Shown here: one piece after another, positions 1 through 8,523 of the stretch
Position numbering within the stretch: the stretch's first letter is position 1
Layout of the letters: each line of letters starts with the position of its first letter
Assembly (NCBI GenBank): GCA_017983695.1
Contig: JAGOAX010000013.1
Span: 1 to 64,000 of the forward strand
DNA length: 64,000 nucleotides
From: Ferruginibacter sp.
GTDB taxonomy: Bacteria; Bacteroidota; Bacteroidia; Chitinophagales; Chitinophagaceae
Direction: 5' to 3'
Position numbers and translations under genes: made by a program
Notes under the pieces: model-generated
Seen by the model: the letters and a program-made list of their open reading frames with translations, nothing else
The model's database searches: none
Told to the model about the DNA's origin: nothing

Positions 1-493
1 ATACCGCAACCGGAAAATTAAACGCAGATATTACACCAACAATTCCTAAAGGATGATACTGTTCATACATCCTGTGGCCCGGCCTTTCGCTGTGCATGGT
101 TAAGCCATGCAACTGGCGTGATAAGCCCACAGCAAAATCGCAGATGTCAATCATCTCCTGTACTTCACCAAGGCCTTCCTGTAGGCTCTTGCCCATTTCG
201 TAACTTACCAACTGGCCAAGTGGTTGTTTGTTCTTTCTTAGTTCATCACCGATCTGCCGTACAATTTCGCCACGTTTGGGTGCAGGCCATAAGCGCCATT
301 CGGTAAAAGCCTGTTGTGCTTTTTTTATAACAGCATCATAATTAGTTTTATCTGCACCGGTAACTGAAGCAATTAATTTTCCATCAACAGGGGAGAAGGA
401 ATTTATTTTTTCGCCTTTGGCTTTTGGCCAAACCAATCCTGTGGAAACACCGTTATTGTTTTTTTGAATTTTTAGCTGGGCAAGAAATTTCAT
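1..493 (-). CDS. Aldehyde dehydrogenase, ALDH7 (antiquitin-like) family, N-terminal part only
   Basis: The gene starts at 493 and runs off the left edge, so only about 164 residues are visible. They begin MKFLAQLKIQ and reach SAFNFPVAV at the edge, the Rossmann-side motif typical of ALDH7 (antiquitin, alpha-aminoadipic semialdehyde dehydrogenase). The stretch WRLWPAPKRGEIVRQIGDELR and the Gly-Lys-Ser-rich segment before it also fit this subfamily. ALDH7 enzymes oxidise semialdehydes of lysine catabolism with NAD+. The catalytic Cys and Glu lie outside the window and cannot be checked, so the substrate is family inference. Confidence 0.85.
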   Translation of the reverse strand, partial: MKFLAQLKIQKNNNGVSTGLVWPKAKGEKINSFSPVDGKLIASVTGADKTNYDAVIKKAQQAFTEWRLWPAPKRGEIVRQIGDELRKNKQPLGQLVSYEMGKSLQEGLGEVQEMIDICDFAVGLSRQLHGLTMHSERPGHRMYEQYHPLGIVGVISAFNFPVAV

Positions 494-527
494 GTTGCAG
501 TATTTAGAATGGATAAAATTAAGGAGT

Positions 528-1106
528 TTAAAGACGTTCGCCACTTTCTGTCGTAGTCATAATTTTTTCAAAATGAAGTCTTTGAGTGGCACTAAATTTA
601 GTTGAGATTCTATCTAAAAAGTAAGCATTTACCAGCACTGTTGTAATACAGCCACCACTCCAATGCAAAAAAGCCTCTTTATCCTTTAAATGTTTTTGAA
701 AGATAGTTTGAACAACTTCAAAGTTAACATCGGTTAATAGTAAAGCGTTAAAACTACAAACACGAATTTTTGGGCTCTTATTATTTGTCAATTCTTCCAA
801 TTCAGCTATAGTTGCCAATCTCATCAAAAGAGAATCGTATCGTGGATATTTTGGCATTTCGTCTTCTTTATTGAAATAGTTACTTTTCAATAATTTCAAG
901 GAATCAATTTCAGCTATTAAACTGTATAGCCTTTTTTTTCTTTCAGCCGAATCGGTCAATATATTTTTAGAAATTATGCTTGTATCAGACTTGTTTGTGT
1001 TTTCAGTAAAAATTGAAGATGCTGTTTGTTTAGTATCACAAGTTGTCATGAAGCATCCGAACAGAATTGCGAAGACTATAAATATTATACTAAACTTTTT
1101 ATTCAT
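528..1106 (-). CDS. Hypothetical lipoprotein
   Basis: A 192-residue protein with a Lys-rich N-terminus, a hydrophobic core and a Cys after LFG near residue 18, so probably a lipoprotein exported through the inner membrane. The mature part is polar and helix-rich, with no motif I recognise. It begins only 3 nt after the panB stop codon on the same strand and is probably cotranscribed with panB. That spacing says nothing clear about function. I do not recognise the family. Confidence 0.65.
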   Translation of the reverse strand: MNKKFSIIFIVFAILFGCFMTTCDTKQTASSIFTENTNKSDTSIISKNILTDSAERKKRLYSLIAEIDSLKLLKSNYFNKEDEMPKYPRYDSLLMRLATIAELEELTNNKSPKIRVCSFNALLLTDVNFEVVQTIFQKHLKDKEAFLHWSGGCITTVLVNAYFLDRISTKFSATQRLHFEKIMTTTESGERL

Positions 1107-1109
1107 TGT

Positions 1110-1928
1110 TTAATACTGTTCATTCTCGTTGGGAAAATCTTTGCTTTTTATATCTTTTATGTATTGTCCTACCGCAGTTGTTATCTGTTCGTTCATATTT
1201 AAATACTGGCGTAAAAAACGGGGCTTAAATTCTGTATTGATGCCCAGCATATCATGCATTACCAATACCTGACCATCACAATCGCCGCCAGCGCCAATAC
1301 CAATTGTAGGAATGTGTAAACTATCTGTAACCTCTTTTGCCAATACTGCCGGAATTTTTTCCAGTACTATAGCAAAGCACCCGGCTTCCTGCAACAGTAA
1401 AGCATCTTTTCTTAATTTATTGGCTTCCTGTTCTTCGGTTGCCCTTACCACATAGGTACCAAATTTATTAATGGACTGCGGGGTTAACCCTAAATGTCCC
1501 ATAACCGGAATACCGGCACTTACAATTTTTTTTACGGAGTCCAGCACTTCTTCACCGCCTTCTAATTTTACGGTGTTGGCACCGCTTTCTTTCATTATCT
1601 TAATGGCAGATGCCAGCGCAATATCTGAATTGGATTGATAATAACCGAATGGAATATCACAAACGATCAGGCTTCTTTCTCTTGCCCTTACCACGCTTTG
1701 TGCATGATAGATCATCTGGTCTAATGTTATGGGAAGGGTGGTAGTATGCCCTGCCATTACATTACTAGCACTGTCGCCAACTAAAATTATATCAATGCCT
1801 GCGGCATCAAAAATAGACGCAAAAGAAAAATCGTATGCCGTTATCATGGAGATCTTTTCTCCGGCGGCTTTCATTTTTTGTAAAGTGTTGGTAGTTACTT
1901 TTTTTACTTCTTTTATAGCTGCAGACAT
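1110..1928 (-). CDS. panB: 3-methyl-2-oxobutanoate hydroxymethyltransferase
   Basis: First committed step of pantothenate synthesis: transfers a hydroxymethyl group from 5,10-methylene-tetrahydrofolate to 2-oxoisovalerate, giving ketopantoate. The 272 residues match the family length. Visible signatures are MITAYDFSFA near the start, VGDSASNVMAGH (metal-binding Asp), KLEGG, GIPVMGHLGLTPQS and the catalytic-Glu region VLEKIPA, followed by TIGIGAG. The protein is cytoplasmic. The partner gene panC lies about 5 kb away on the same strand, with unrelated genes between. Confidence 0.96.
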   Translation of the reverse strand: MSAAIKEVKKVTTNTLQKMKAAGEKISMITAYDFSFASIFDAAGIDIILVGDSASNVMAGHTTTLPITLDQMIYHAQSVVRARERSLIVCDIPFGYYQSNSDIALASAIKIMKESGANTVKLEGGEEVLDSVKKIVSAGIPVMGHLGLTPQSINKFGTYVVRATEEQEANKLRKDALLLQEAGCFAIVLEKIPAVLAKEVTDSLHIPTIGIGAGGDCDGQVLVMHDMLGINTEFKPRFLRQYLNMNEQITTAVGQYIKDIKSKDFPNENEQY

Positions 1929-2032
1929 GATTTGAAATTAAGTTTAATAAAATCAGCGAAATGGAGTTGGCTCTGCATTAGAATAAAACAAGTCCGAGGA
2001 GCATCGCTGGTGTAAAAGTAATAGTTTTTAAT

Positions 2033-2911
2033 TTATTTCACCTCCTCCCACAAATGCCGTATCAATCCATCTACCAAACCAATTTTAGGTACATAAATTT
2101 CTTCGGCAGTGGCCCAGCGCATGGCGTTGACATATATTTGTAAGGCGGGTACAATTACATCGGCCCTGTCTTCCCGTAAACTGTATTTGCTTATGCGTTC
2201 TTCTAAAGTAACATTACTTAATTCCTTGTAATAATCTTTTAATAATTCCAGCGAAAGTGGTTTGCCATCTTTACGCTTACTCATACTAAATACTTTGTTG
2301 ATATTGCCGCCGGTGCCAATCGCCACCACTTCTTTATGTCCTTTGGTAATGGCTTTAAGGGTTTCTTTCATGTCGTCCCACTGTTTATCGGTAACCATAT
2401 TTTTAAGCAAACGTATGGTGCCGATATTGAAAGATTTTTTATAAGTAAGTATATTGTTACTGAAAAAAGAAAGCTCTGTACTGCCACCACCCACATCTAT
2501 ATACAAATAGCTGTGGTCTTTGTCCATGTTTTCTGCCACGTGGTTTTCATAAATCAAATTGGCTTCCAGGTCTCCGCTGATCACTTCAATACCAATATCT
2601 GTTTCCATTTTTATTTTGCGGATGATATCGCCTGCATTTTTTGCATCTCTCATAGCACTGGTAGCGCAAGCTTTTAAATGCTCCACACCATAGGCATTCA
2701 TTAAATGCTTATAAGCCTTCATGGTTTGCATTACCATTCCAATCTTTGCTTTTGATATTTCGCTGGATTCAAAAACATCAAATCCAAGCCTTAACGGCAC
2801 CCGTATTAAATTGAGTTTATTAAAAGACGGGGTTCCTTTTTCGTTAATATTTACTTCAGTAATTAAAAGCCTTGCTGCGTTACTGCCAATATCAATTGCT
2901 GCTAATTTCAA
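2033..2911 (-). CDS. ppx: Exopolyphosphatase / Ppx-GppA phosphatase family protein
   Basis: A 292-residue member of the actin-like ATPase fold Ppx/GppA family, which releases phosphate from polyphosphate or hydrolyses pppGpp. The N-terminal AAIDIGSNAARLLI is the family phosphate-binding loop, YIDVGGGSTEL is the second loop, and AIGTGGNINK follows near residue 200. It is shorter than E. coli Ppx and matches the short, two-domain Bacteroidota form. It sits directly downstream of ppk1 on the same strand with 106 nt between them, which pairs polyphosphate synthesis with breakdown. A promoter-like element lies at 2958-2965, so it may also be transcribed alone. Confidence 0.9.
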   Translation of the reverse strand: MKLAAIDIGSNAARLLITEVNINEKGTPSFNKLNLIRVPLRLGFDVFESSEISKAKIGMVMQTMKAYKHLMNAYGVEHLKACATSAMRDAKNAGDIIRKIKMETDIGIEVISGDLEANLIYENHVAENMDKDHSYLYIDVGGGSTELSFFSNNILTYKKSFNIGTIRLLKNMVTDKQWDDMKETLKAITKGHKEVVAIGTGGNINKVFSMSKRKDGKPLSLELLKDYYKELSNVTLEERISKYSLREDRADVIVPALQIYVNAMRWATAEEIYVPKIGLVDGLIRHLWEEVK

Positions 2912-2914
2912 TTC

Positions 2915-3021
2915 TTTTGTTGATTAGTTAATTGGTTAATAAGTTAATTGGTATTTTCAAATGTACAAGCCCGCATTTAAACGAATTTACTAATAAACCA
3001 GTAAACCAATAAACTAATTAA
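2915..3021. repeat. Imperfect inverted repeat between ppk1 and ppx
   Basis: The left side has repeated TTAATTGGTTAATAAGTTAA-type words and the right side has the complementary ACCAGTAAACCAATAAAC and TAATTAACC words, about 45 nt apart. The arms are AT-rich and imperfect. Similar words are common between genes in this phylum. It could be a degenerate repeat or a weak hairpin terminator for ppk1. Confidence 0.4.
2958..2965 (-). promoter_or_regulatory. Predicted -7 box for ppx
   Basis: On the minus strand the bases read TACATTTG, an exact match to the Bacteroidota TAnnTTTG -7 element, 46 nt upstream of the ppx start codon. I see no convincing TTG at -33. Confidence 0.45.
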
Positions 3022-5084
3022 CCGGGCAGTAATTTTTTGTACAGGTAGTTATAGGTTTCCAGCTGGCTGCGTACTTTTTTGGTATTGCGTGGATTTACAT
3101 ACTGGTTACTGAGCTCATTATCCAATATTCTTGCTTTAATATTATCGCTTAATTGTATCTGGATGATATCTTTTAATTCCTGTTGGATAGATTTTTCAAA
3201 AATTGGGCAGGCAGCTTCTATACGATGGTCGATATTGCGTACCATCCAGTCGGCGCTGGATATAAAAACCTTTTCCTTACCACCATTATTAAAGATCATT
3301 ACCCTGGCATGTTCAAGGTATTCATCGACAAGGCTTATGGCGTATACTTCTTTAAATTTTTTATTTTCTGTAAGCATACAAAAGATACCTCTTATTACCA
3401 GGTCAATCTTTACACCTGCATTTGCAGCATCATATAATTTATTAATAAGCAATTCATCGCTTAACGAATTTAGTTTTAAGGTAATGGTAGCCGGCTTACC
3501 TGCTTTGGCATAGGTTATTTCTTTTGTAATCAGCTGCATCAGTTGCTTGCGCATTCCGGCAGGACTTATCATTAATGTTTTACAGGCCTTTAAAAAATGC
3601 GGACGCATTTTGGGTAACTCCAGGTAATGAAAAATACGCTTTACATCGGCCATAATATTTTTATTGGCAGTAAGCAAACAATGATCGCCATAAAGAGTAG
3701 CTGTTTTTTCATTCATGTTGCCAGTGCTTACAAAACCATAATGCACGGGCTTGCTGTTTATCATCTTTGTTATTAAGCAAAGCTTGGCATGAACCTTTAA
3801 ATTTGGTACACCCAGTAAAACTTTTACGCCGGCTTCTTCCAGCTCTTCTTTCCACTCCAGGTTAGCTTCTTCATCAAACCTTGCCCTTAATTCCAATACT
3901 ACAGTTACCTGTTTACCATTACGTACAGCATTGGTTAAGGCATTAATTATTTTTGAACGTGGCGCAAGCCGGTAACAGGTAATTTTAATACTTACCACAT
4001 CAGCGTCAATGGCAGCCTCCCGTAACAGATCAATTACTGTATTAAAACTGTGGTAAGGGAAATTCAGCAGTATATCTTTTTGTAAAATTACATCAGTAAT
4101 GCGGTTTACATTTTTTAATGCCGGGTGTAAAAAAGGTTTTTTACGGGTACTCTTTTTTGCAAATACTGATTCCGGGAAATCCATAAAATCTTTAAAATTA
4201 TGTATCCTTCCGCCGGCAATAAGGTTGTCTTTATGCGTAAGCCCCAGGCGTTTTACCAAATAGGCAAGTAAAGCGGCATCAATATCTTTGTCGTATACAA
4301 AGCGTACAGTTTTTCCTTTCTTTCGGTTTTTTAAACCCTTTTCAATTTTTTGTATCAGTGAAGTGGACACATCATTATCGATATCAATTTCTGCATCTCG
4401 GGTTACTTTAATAATGGCAGATGAAAAAGTATCGTATCCAAAAAAAGAAAAAATATTGGGCAGGCAAAAACGGATAATATCTTCCAGCAAAATGATATGC
4501 TTTTCATTTTGTTTGGATGGAAGAATAAGAAAACGTGGTAAACGCCTTGCCGGTACAGATACCAACGCAAATTTTTTAGCGATGCTTTTATCTTTTTTAG
4601 AAAGGGTGCAGGCAAGGTAAATGGATTTATCGCTTAATGTTGGAAAGGCAGGAATACTTTCCATCATCAGCGGAACAATATTGCTGCGAATTTCTTCATT
4701 AAAATAATCGAGTACAAATTTTTGTTGAACCCGGTTTATTTTTTTCTCATTCAGTAAGAATATTTTTTGCTTTTTTAACTCTCTTAAAATTTCATTCCAG
4801 ATACGTTCAAATTCTTTCTGTTGTTCAAGTACCTTTTCCTGTATTTCCTCTAAAATAAGACTGGGATTAATTTCCAGGTGCATATTTTTTTTATGCCCAA
4901 TAGCGATCATCCTGTTTAGTGTGGCAACCCTTACCCTGAAAAATTCATCAAGGTTATTGGAAAAAATTCCCAAAAAACGAATCCTTTCCCTTAATGGAAC
5001 CGTATCGTCGGCGGCTTCCTGTAATACACGACTGTTGAAAGAAAGCCAGCTGATATCCCGTATAATTGTTTTTTGCCTGGGCAC
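3018..5084 (-). CDS. ppk1: Polyphosphate kinase 1
   Basis: Makes polyphosphate from ATP reversibly. The 688 residues match PPK1. The order is an N-terminal four-helix domain (RDISWLSFNSRVLQEA near the start, NNLDEFFRVRVA near residue 45), a head domain, and two phospholipase-D-like catalytic domains. The His that becomes phosphorylated lies in NLKVHAKLCLI, and FVSTGNMNEKTA follows it. Near the C-terminus SSADWMVRNIDHRIEA is typical. It is co-oriented with ppx downstream. The gene uses the same codon style as its neighbours and shows no sign of damage. Confidence 0.96.
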   Translation of the reverse strand: MPRQKTIIRDISWLSFNSRVLQEAADDTVPLRERIRFLGIFSNNLDEFFRVRVATLNRMIAIGHKKNMHLEINPSLILEEIQEKVLEQQKEFERIWNEILRELKKQKIFLLNEKKINRVQQKFVLDYFNEEIRSNIVPLMMESIPAFPTLSDKSIYLACTLSKKDKSIAKKFALVSVPARRLPRFLILPSKQNEKHIILLEDIIRFCLPNIFSFFGYDTFSSAIIKVTRDAEIDIDNDVSTSLIQKIEKGLKNRKKGKTVRFVYDKDIDAALLAYLVKRLGLTHKDNLIAGGRIHNFKDFMDFPESVFAKKSTRKKPFLHPALKNVNRITDVILQKDILLNFPYHSFNTVIDLLREAAIDADVVSIKITCYRLAPRSKIINALTNAVRNGKQVTVVLELRARFDEEANLEWKEELEEAGVKVLLGVPNLKVHAKLCLITKMINSKPVHYGFVSTGNMNEKTATLYGDHCLLTANKNIMADVKRIFHYLELPKMRPHFLKACKTLMISPAGMRKQLMQLITKEITYAKAGKPATITLKLNSLSDELLINKLYDAANAGVKIDLVIRGIFCMLTENKKFKEVYAISLVDEYLEHARVMIFNNGGKEKVFISSADWMVRNIDHRIEAACPIFEKSIQQELKDIIQIQLSDNIKARILDNELSNQYVNPRNTKKVRSQLETYNYLYKKLLPG

Positions 5085-5171
5085 TTTATTTTTTTAACGA
5101 AAGTAAAAGGATTAGTGTAACCGGAATATAAATTCAATATTAAGTTATAATGAATTTTGTTGTTCCGGGTA

Positions 5172-5663
5172 TTATTGCTGCTTCATTTTTTCGATGATTG
5201 ATGTGGTGGAAAAACCTTCCAGTATAGCCGCAATTTTTACTTCGCCGCCATTGGCCATTACCTCTTTGGCCCCAACGATCTGTTCCAAGGTATAATCGCC
5301 GCCTTTTACCAGTACATCGGGAAGTATTGCAGTTATTAAATTTAAGGGAGTGTCTTCTTCAAAAATTACTATGGCATCTGTAAGTACAAGTGATGCCAGT
5401 ATTAAAGCCCTGGAATTTTCATTGTTAACGGGCCTGCTTTCGCCTTTTAATCTTTTTACAGATGCATCTGCATTTACACCCACAATTAAAATATGTCCGA
5501 GAGCGGCGGCTTCACTTAACGAGGCAATATGGCCTTCGTGTAAAATGTCGAACACACCATTGGTGAAAACAATTTTTTTATTTTGTAAACGCCAGCGTTT
5601 TAACTGGGATTGTAAACCTGCCAGTGTAAAAATTTTATTGGGTATTGAGCTTACTGCTTTCAT
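5172..5663 (-). CDS. rfaE2: D-glycero-beta-D-manno-heptose 1-phosphate adenylyltransferase (HldE C-domain type)
   Basis: A 163-residue nucleotidyltransferase carrying FTNGVFDILHEGH, the HxGH motif of the cytidylyltransferase superfamily, then LIVGVNADASVKRLKG and an ISTTSII-like C-terminus (FSTTSIIEKM). It corresponds to the stand-alone second domain of HldE, which activates heptose 1-phosphate to ADP-heptose for lipopolysaccharide core synthesis. The N-terminal kinase domain of HldE is absent here and would have to be encoded elsewhere. The start overlaps the end of the upstream flippase-like gene by 29 nt, so the two are translated from one transcript. Confidence 0.9.
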   Translation of the reverse strand: MKAVSSIPNKIFTLAGLQSQLKRWRLQNKKIVFTNGVFDILHEGHIASLSEAAALGHILIVGVNADASVKRLKGESRPVNNENSRALILASLVLTDAIVIFEEDTPLNLITAILPDVLVKGGDYTLEQIVGAKEVMANGGEVKIAAILEGFSTTSIIEKMKQQ

Positions 5664-6660
5664 TTTTTGTTTTGTTTATGTAGGGTAATAGGGCTAAGCA
5701 AATAAAGCCTACTACAAGTGTTATTAAAAATTGTGCTGACCATTGCAGCATTCCATTGGCATTACCAAAGCCTTCCTCAATATTATATAAAAGCATGGCT
5801 TTCATTAAAAGCTCAGGGTAAGCACCAATGCCGCCTGGTGTAATAATTGTGGCTACAGTTCCAAATACTAAAACAGGAAATGCCGCCAGCACAGGCAGCA
5901 CCGCTGTTTCTTTTATAGCATGAAAACCTACATAAGTGCCAACCAGGTAGCAGGTCCAAATAAAAATGCTGTGAAAGATAAACAGCCATTTATTTTTTAA
6001 GTTTTTTACACTAAGTAAACCTTCAACAATGCCTTTAATTATGCCTTTAATTTTATCGATAAATTTTATGTGGTGGTATTTTTTAAAAATATACCGGGAT
6101 GCCAGGTAAACACCTAACACAATAACTGTAATAATTACAAAACGTATTATTATATCAGTTTTATTTCCCGAAAGAATGTGTTCATTGATTGTTGCCTTTG
6201 TGTACGCCCCCACAATTTTTGCCTGTGTAAGTAATGATATAACTATTATTATTGCAAACGATAATAAGTCAACAGCCCTTTCCACCAATATTGTGCCTAC
6301 TAATTTATCGGCTGGTACTTTTTCGTATTTACCAAGTATGGTACATTTTAAAACTTCTCCAAGGCGGGGAAAAGCAAAATTTGCAAGATAGCCTATCATT
6401 ACGGCACAAAAGGTATTGCTTAACCGGGGCTTATATCCCATTGAGCCCATTAGTATTCTCCAGCGTAATGCCCTGCTTAAGTGACTTGCGGATAAAATAA
6501 AAAAAACAGGAACTAAGAGTAAATAATCTGCAGTTTTAAGTGCTGTAATAAATTTTTCATACTGGTCATCAGGAAGTTTGTGAATACTCCACCACACCAA
6601 AAAAATGCCAAGCCCCAAAAAAAAACCGAACTTAAGTATTGAGATCAACCGTTTTTGCAT
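5635..6660 (-). CDS. Lysylphosphatidylglycerol synthase TM-region / UPF0104 family membrane protein
   Basis: A 341-residue polytopic inner-membrane protein with about eight hydrophobic helices. Family hallmarks are SHLSRALRWRILM near residue 60, GYLANFAFPRLGEVLKC near residue 92 and ITPGGIGAYPELL near residue 275. Members include the flippase domain of MprF and YbhN-like proteins, and they are thought to move lipids across the membrane. There is no soluble aminoacyl-transferase domain, so lysinylation of lipids is unlikely. It is followed by rfaE2 with an overlap, which hints at an envelope role. Substrate unknown. Confidence 0.85.
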   Translation of the reverse strand: MQKRLISILKFGFFLGLGIFLVWWSIHKLPDDQYEKFITALKTADYLLLVPVFFILSASHLSRALRWRILMGSMGYKPRLSNTFCAVMIGYLANFAFPRLGEVLKCTILGKYEKVPADKLVGTILVERAVDLLSFAIIIVISLLTQAKIVGAYTKATINEHILSGNKTDIIIRFVIITVIVLGVYLASRYIFKKYHHIKFIDKIKGIIKGIVEGLLSVKNLKNKWLFIFHSIFIWTCYLVGTYVGFHAIKETAVLPVLAAFPVLVFGTVATIITPGGIGAYPELLMKAMLLYNIEEGFGNANGMLQWSAQFLITLVVGFICLALLPYINKTKNESSKLNTQ

Positions 6661-6723
6661 ACAGGTTACAAATTACAATAGATTATTTAAAAGATTGTAT
6701 TAACCGGTGATAATGATACAATT

Positions 6724-7569
6724 TTAATTGAGTAACATGTTATCGATGAGCCGCACTTCATTTAAATATGCTGCTATAAGTGCAACAATGTTTTCTTTAC
6801 CATCCCAGTACTCTATAAGTTCCAGGTTGTTTGCGCTGGCAATTGCTACATAGTCTGGTTTAAAGCCTTCGGCTGCTAAATATTGTAAAGCTCTTTCCTT
6901 TATGTCCTCAACATAGCTGGGTTTAATTTCCCTTTTCAAGAATGCAAGGGTATCATAAATCTTAACTGCCTTTTCCCTTTCCTGTTTATTTAAACGCATA
7001 TTTCTGCTGCTCATTGCAAGGCCATCATCTTCCCTTAAAGTAGTACAAACAATTACATTAACTTTCAATTTTACCAGTTCAATCAGCTTTTTTATTACCA
7101 TACATTGCTGGTAATCTTTTTGCCCGAGAAATAAATTATCCGGCTCAACAATTTGCAGCAAACGGTGCACTACCTGGCAAACCCCCTGAAAATGTCCCGG
7201 CCTGTATTTGCCTTCTAAAACTGTTTCCAGATACCCAAGATCGTACAGTTGCTGGTTATTCAAAGCAGTTGGGTACATCTCTGCAACCGAAGGAAGAAAC
7301 AATATATCGCATCCTGCCTGTTCCAAAATGGCTATATCTTTTTCCAGCGTTACAGGGTATTTTTCAAAATCTTTAGGGTCGTTAAACTGGGTTGGATTGA
7401 TAAAAATACTGGATACAGTTATAGGGTTGGTGCTCTTTGAATTAGTGATTAATGAAATATGACCTTGATGCAGTGCTCCCATTGTAGGTACATAGCCAAT
7501 AGTATTGCCCTTTTCTCTCATTTGTGTAAGGAAAAAACGGAGCTCTTCAATTTTTTTAACGAGTATCAT
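6724..7569 (-). CDS. panC: Pantothenate synthetase (pantoate--beta-alanine ligase)
   Basis: Joins pantoate to beta-alanine with ATP. The 281 residues match the family. Motifs seen: YVPTMGALHQGH (HxGH nucleotide-binding signature), SIFINPTQFNDPKD, GKYRPGHFQGVCQVV, FLGQKDYQQ and the KMSKS-like AMSSRNMRL. The gene is divergent from the starch-synthase-like gene at 7678. In many Bacteroidota panD lies between panC and the flippase-like gene; here the 63-nt gap leaves no room for it. Confidence 0.97.
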   Translation of the reverse strand: MILVKKIEELRFFLTQMREKGNTIGYVPTMGALHQGHISLITNSKSTNPITVSSIFINPTQFNDPKDFEKYPVTLEKDIAILEQAGCDILFLPSVAEMYPTALNNQQLYDLGYLETVLEGKYRPGHFQGVCQVVHRLLQIVEPDNLFLGQKDYQQCMVIKKLIELVKLKVNVIVCTTLREDDGLAMSSRNMRLNKQEREKAVKIYDTLAFLKREIKPSYVEDIKERALQYLAAEGFKPDYVAIASANNLELIEYWDGKENIVALIAAYLNEVRLIDNMLLN

Positions 7570-7627
7570 TTTATCAATTATTAGACTTCAAATGCTTATG
7601 GCGTCTCAATTTCCCAAAAAAAAATCG

Positions 7628-7635
7628 TACTTTTG
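7628..7635 (+). promoter_or_regulatory. Predicted -7 box for the starch-synthase-like gene
   Basis: TACTTTTG followed by C, an exact TAnnTTTG match, 42 nt upstream of the chosen ATG at 7678. A start at 7633 would fall inside this box, which supports 7678. Confidence 0.55.
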
Positions 7636-7677
7636 CACTCCTTTAAAAAATTAACCAACATCATTAATACAGCGCAA

Positions 7678-8490
7678 ATGTCTACAAAGAAAAGAATTTT
7701 ATTCATTGCCAACGAGATGTCACCTTACCTGGAGCTTACAGATTTTGCAGAGATGGTGAATAAACTGGCGGTAAAGTCGAATGACAGTGGAATGGAAGTA
7801 AGGTGTATAATGCCACGTTTTGGTACTATTAACGAAAGAAGGCATCGTTTACATGAAGTGGTACGTTTATCGGGTATTAATGTGTCTATTGACAGCGATG
7901 ACTATCCATTAATGATTAAAGTGGCATCGTTACCTAATGCAAGGCTGCAGGTTTATTTTTTGGATAATGAAGATTATTTTAAACGCAAATCTGTTTTTCA
8001 TGATGAAAAAGAAAAATGGTTTGATGATAATGGACTTAGAACAGTGCTGTTTTGTAAAGGCGCTTTAGAAACGGTGAAAAAATTTGGCTGGCCCCCTGAT
8101 ATTATTCATTGTAGTGGCTGGATGACCGGTTTGATCCCAATGTTTATTAAAAATGCCTATAAAAAGGAACCTGTTTTTGGAAACAGCAAAGTGGTGTACA
8201 CCATCGGCGAAACTTCTTTTAAAGAAAAGCTTGGTGTCGATTTTTTTAAGCTGGCAACAATAAACGATTACGTAACTAAAAAAGAACTGGAGTCATTTAA
8301 AGATAATAATAACGTGGCAATGTTCAGAGGTGGTGCAACATTTGCAGATGCTGTTACTTTCGGATCGGAAAAAGTTGATAAAAAATTGGCCGAAGAATTT
8401 TCGAAAGTAAAAGGCAAAAAAATATTGAAGTATAATGCTGAAAGTGATTTAACAGACTATTTGCAATTATATGCCGACCTTGCCAAGTAG
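7678..8490 (+). CDS. Glycogen/starch synthase N-terminal domain protein (GT5-like), stand-alone
   Basis: The chosen start gives 270 residues beginning MSTKKRILFIANEMSPYLEL; an upstream in-frame Met at 7633 would overlap the promoter. The sequence resembles the N-terminal half of GT5 glycogen synthases: an initial ADP-glucose-side loop, VRCIMPRFGTINERRHRLHEV, VYFLDNEDYF, and the PPDIIHCSGWMTGL segment that matches the usual DVxHxHDW. The C-terminal GT-B domain with the ExGLxP-type motif is missing, so catalytic activity is doubtful. The same short protein is known next to panC in many Bacteroidota. Its role is unknown. Confidence 0.75.
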   Translation: MSTKKRILFIANEMSPYLELTDFAEMVNKLAVKSNDSGMEVRCIMPRFGTINERRHRLHEVVRLSGINVSIDSDDYPLMIKVASLPNARLQVYFLDNEDYFKRKSVFHDEKEKWFDDNGLRTVLFCKGALETVKKFGWPPDIIHCSGWMTGLIPMFIKNAYKKEPVFGNSKVVYTIGETSFKEKLGVDFFKLATINDYVTKKELESFKDNNNVAMFRGGATFADAVTFGSEKVDKKLAEEFSKVKGKKILKYNAESDLTDYLQLYADLAK

Positions 8491-8523
8491 AAAAAACTAA
8501 TACCTTTTATTAAATTTATTTTT

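Noticed and set aside
2336..2677. 113-residue open frame opposite ppx
   Set aside because: It is antisense to a strong family match, with no features of its own.
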